Of a stretch of DNA of 64,000 nucleotides, positions 63,445 through 64,000 are shown piece by piece; position 1 is the first letter of the stretch; the number at the start of each line of letters is the position of its first letter. Source of the DNA: Roseovarius arcticus (lineage in GTDB: Bacteria > Pseudomonadota > Alphaproteobacteria > Rhodobacterales > Rhodobacteraceae); assembly GCF_006125015.1 (NCBI RefSeq), contig NZ_SZZN01000001.1, forward strand, positions 3,224,001-3,288,000, given 5' to 3'. The notes beneath the pieces are model-generated. The model searched no databases, was not told where the DNA came from, and saw only the letters and a list, made by a program, of their open reading frames with translations. A program made the translations under genes and the position numbers.

Positions 63445-64000
63445 GGTTCCTCCTTTGCTCGCGCAGCTAATATTTCGTGATATTGGTTTATCATCTCTGC
63501 CGCCCTGTCGTCCCAACTACCGAAGGATTTTAGGCGTTTGCGCGCTCCGGCTCCTAGAGCAATACATTTTCTTGGGTCACCCGCGAGATCACGAATGGCA
63601 GCCGCGATATCGCTAGAAAACTGTCCCGGCGCCTTGACGGCCAATCGGATGCCGCAACTTTCGTCGATGATAAAATCCGGACCTCCCCGGGAGGCCGCGA
63701 TAACCGCAAGCCCATGAGCCATAGCTTCAAAAAAAACGCCGCCCATAGGTTCTCGAAAGCTTGGAAAGCAAAATACGTCAGCCTTTGCATACTCCTCTTC
63801 GACGGCCCCCCGCGATATGCGCCCCAAAAAGGTGATTTGGTCTGTCACGCCCAAACGTTCCGCTTCGGCCTTACAAGCGCTAAGGTCCTCTCCATCTCCA
63901 GCACTGGTCAAACGAACGCCGGGCAGGTCGCGTAACTGCGCCATCGCCCGCACTACATCACGTAGTCCTTTGGTGCGTACGACTCGTCCAACGTGAAGAA
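63441..64000 (-). CDS. Family 4 glycosyltransferase, partial at the right edge
   Basis: About 186 codons of the C-terminal half are visible, and the frame runs off the right edge without a start. The GT-B donor region includes LHVGRVVRTKGLRDVVRAM, SAGDGEDLSACKAEAERLGV and VFCFPSFREPMGGVFFEAMAHGLAVIA. These fit the donor phosphate and base-binding segments of GT4. The ATG at 63953 lies inside the donor domain and is not the true start. It is the upstream partner of the overlapping GT2. Confidence 0.9.
   Translation of the reverse strand, partial: LHVGRVVRTKGLRDVVRAMAQLRDLPGVRLTSAGDGEDLSACKAEAERLGVTDQITFLGRISRGAVEEEYAKADVFCFPSFREPMGGVFFEAMAHGLAVIAASRGGPDFIIDESCGIRLAVKAPGQFSSDIAAAIRDLAGDPRKCIALGAGARKRLKSFGSWDDRAAEMINQYHEILAARAKEEP

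Noticed and set aside
1..64000. CRISPR arrays, rRNA or tRNA genes, prophage or integrative-element ends
   Set aside because: No regularly spaced repeats, rRNA or tRNA-like sequence or integrase gene were seen on reading both strands by eye; a tRNA or covariance-model scan could still find a missed one.

Overview
This window is chromosomal DNA from an alphaproteobacterium, most likely a marine Rhodobacterales (Roseobacter-group) species. Supporting signs are the protein sequences themselves, a MipZ-type division ATPase, an RpoH2-type heat-shock sigma factor behind an RpoE-like promoter, a ligase-associated PdeM phosphoesterase, a DnaK-DnaJ pair, a catalytically degenerate Rhodobacterales-type rhomboid, and a VPLPA-CTERM/exosortase D locus. 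No rRNA, tRNA or CRISPR array was seen.

Region 1 (1-37.4 kb) is mostly core genome. It runs: alkB (partial), dnaK-dnaJ, mipZ, parE, pdeM; then on the minus strand a one-carbon block (fused formate dehydrogenase flavoprotein subunit, Mo-formate dehydrogenase, fhs, folD); the succinate dehydrogenase operon sdhC-sdhD-sdhA-lipoprotein-sdhB with a striking palindromic site upstream; two TM2 proteins; rpoH2-chaN-coaBC; then cobU and a phosphatase, a GST with a Cys-rich tail, comM, an esterase, gshB, yraN, rsmI, an LpoA-like lipoprotein, glnD, murJ, a rhomboid pseudoprotease and trpS. The formate dehydrogenase, formate-THF ligase and FolD together interconvert formate, formyl-THF and methylene-THF and pass electrons to NAD+, which fits methyl-group oxidation in this clade.

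Region 2 (37.5-60.2 kb) is an accessory cell-surface region. Its centre is an exopolysaccharide/protein-sorting locus built around a 602-base divergent intergenic region. One arm (minus strand) has an XrtA-locus type AAA ATPase, a Wzz-type chain-length protein, a CpsD-type tyrosine kinase and a GT2. The other arm (plus strand) has a sugar transferase, a TPR lipoprotein, a Wza-like export protein, an outer-membrane beta-barrel and an exosortase fused to an EpsI domain (XrtD type). The likely sorting substrate, a small secreted VPLPA-CTERM protein with its own terminator, lies about 10 kb from the exosortase on the far side of the kinase arm. Flanking genes add an SDR epimerase, a fucosyltransferase-like enzyme, two flippases, a GDP-mannose dehydrogenase, GT4 and GT2 enzymes and a TolC-type outer-membrane lipoprotein.

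Region 3 (60.3-62.35 kb) is a decayed IS3-family element into which a second, internally deleted IS110/IS1111-like element has inserted. Two more glycosyltransferases follow, the last running off the right edge, so the polysaccharide region continues beyond the window.
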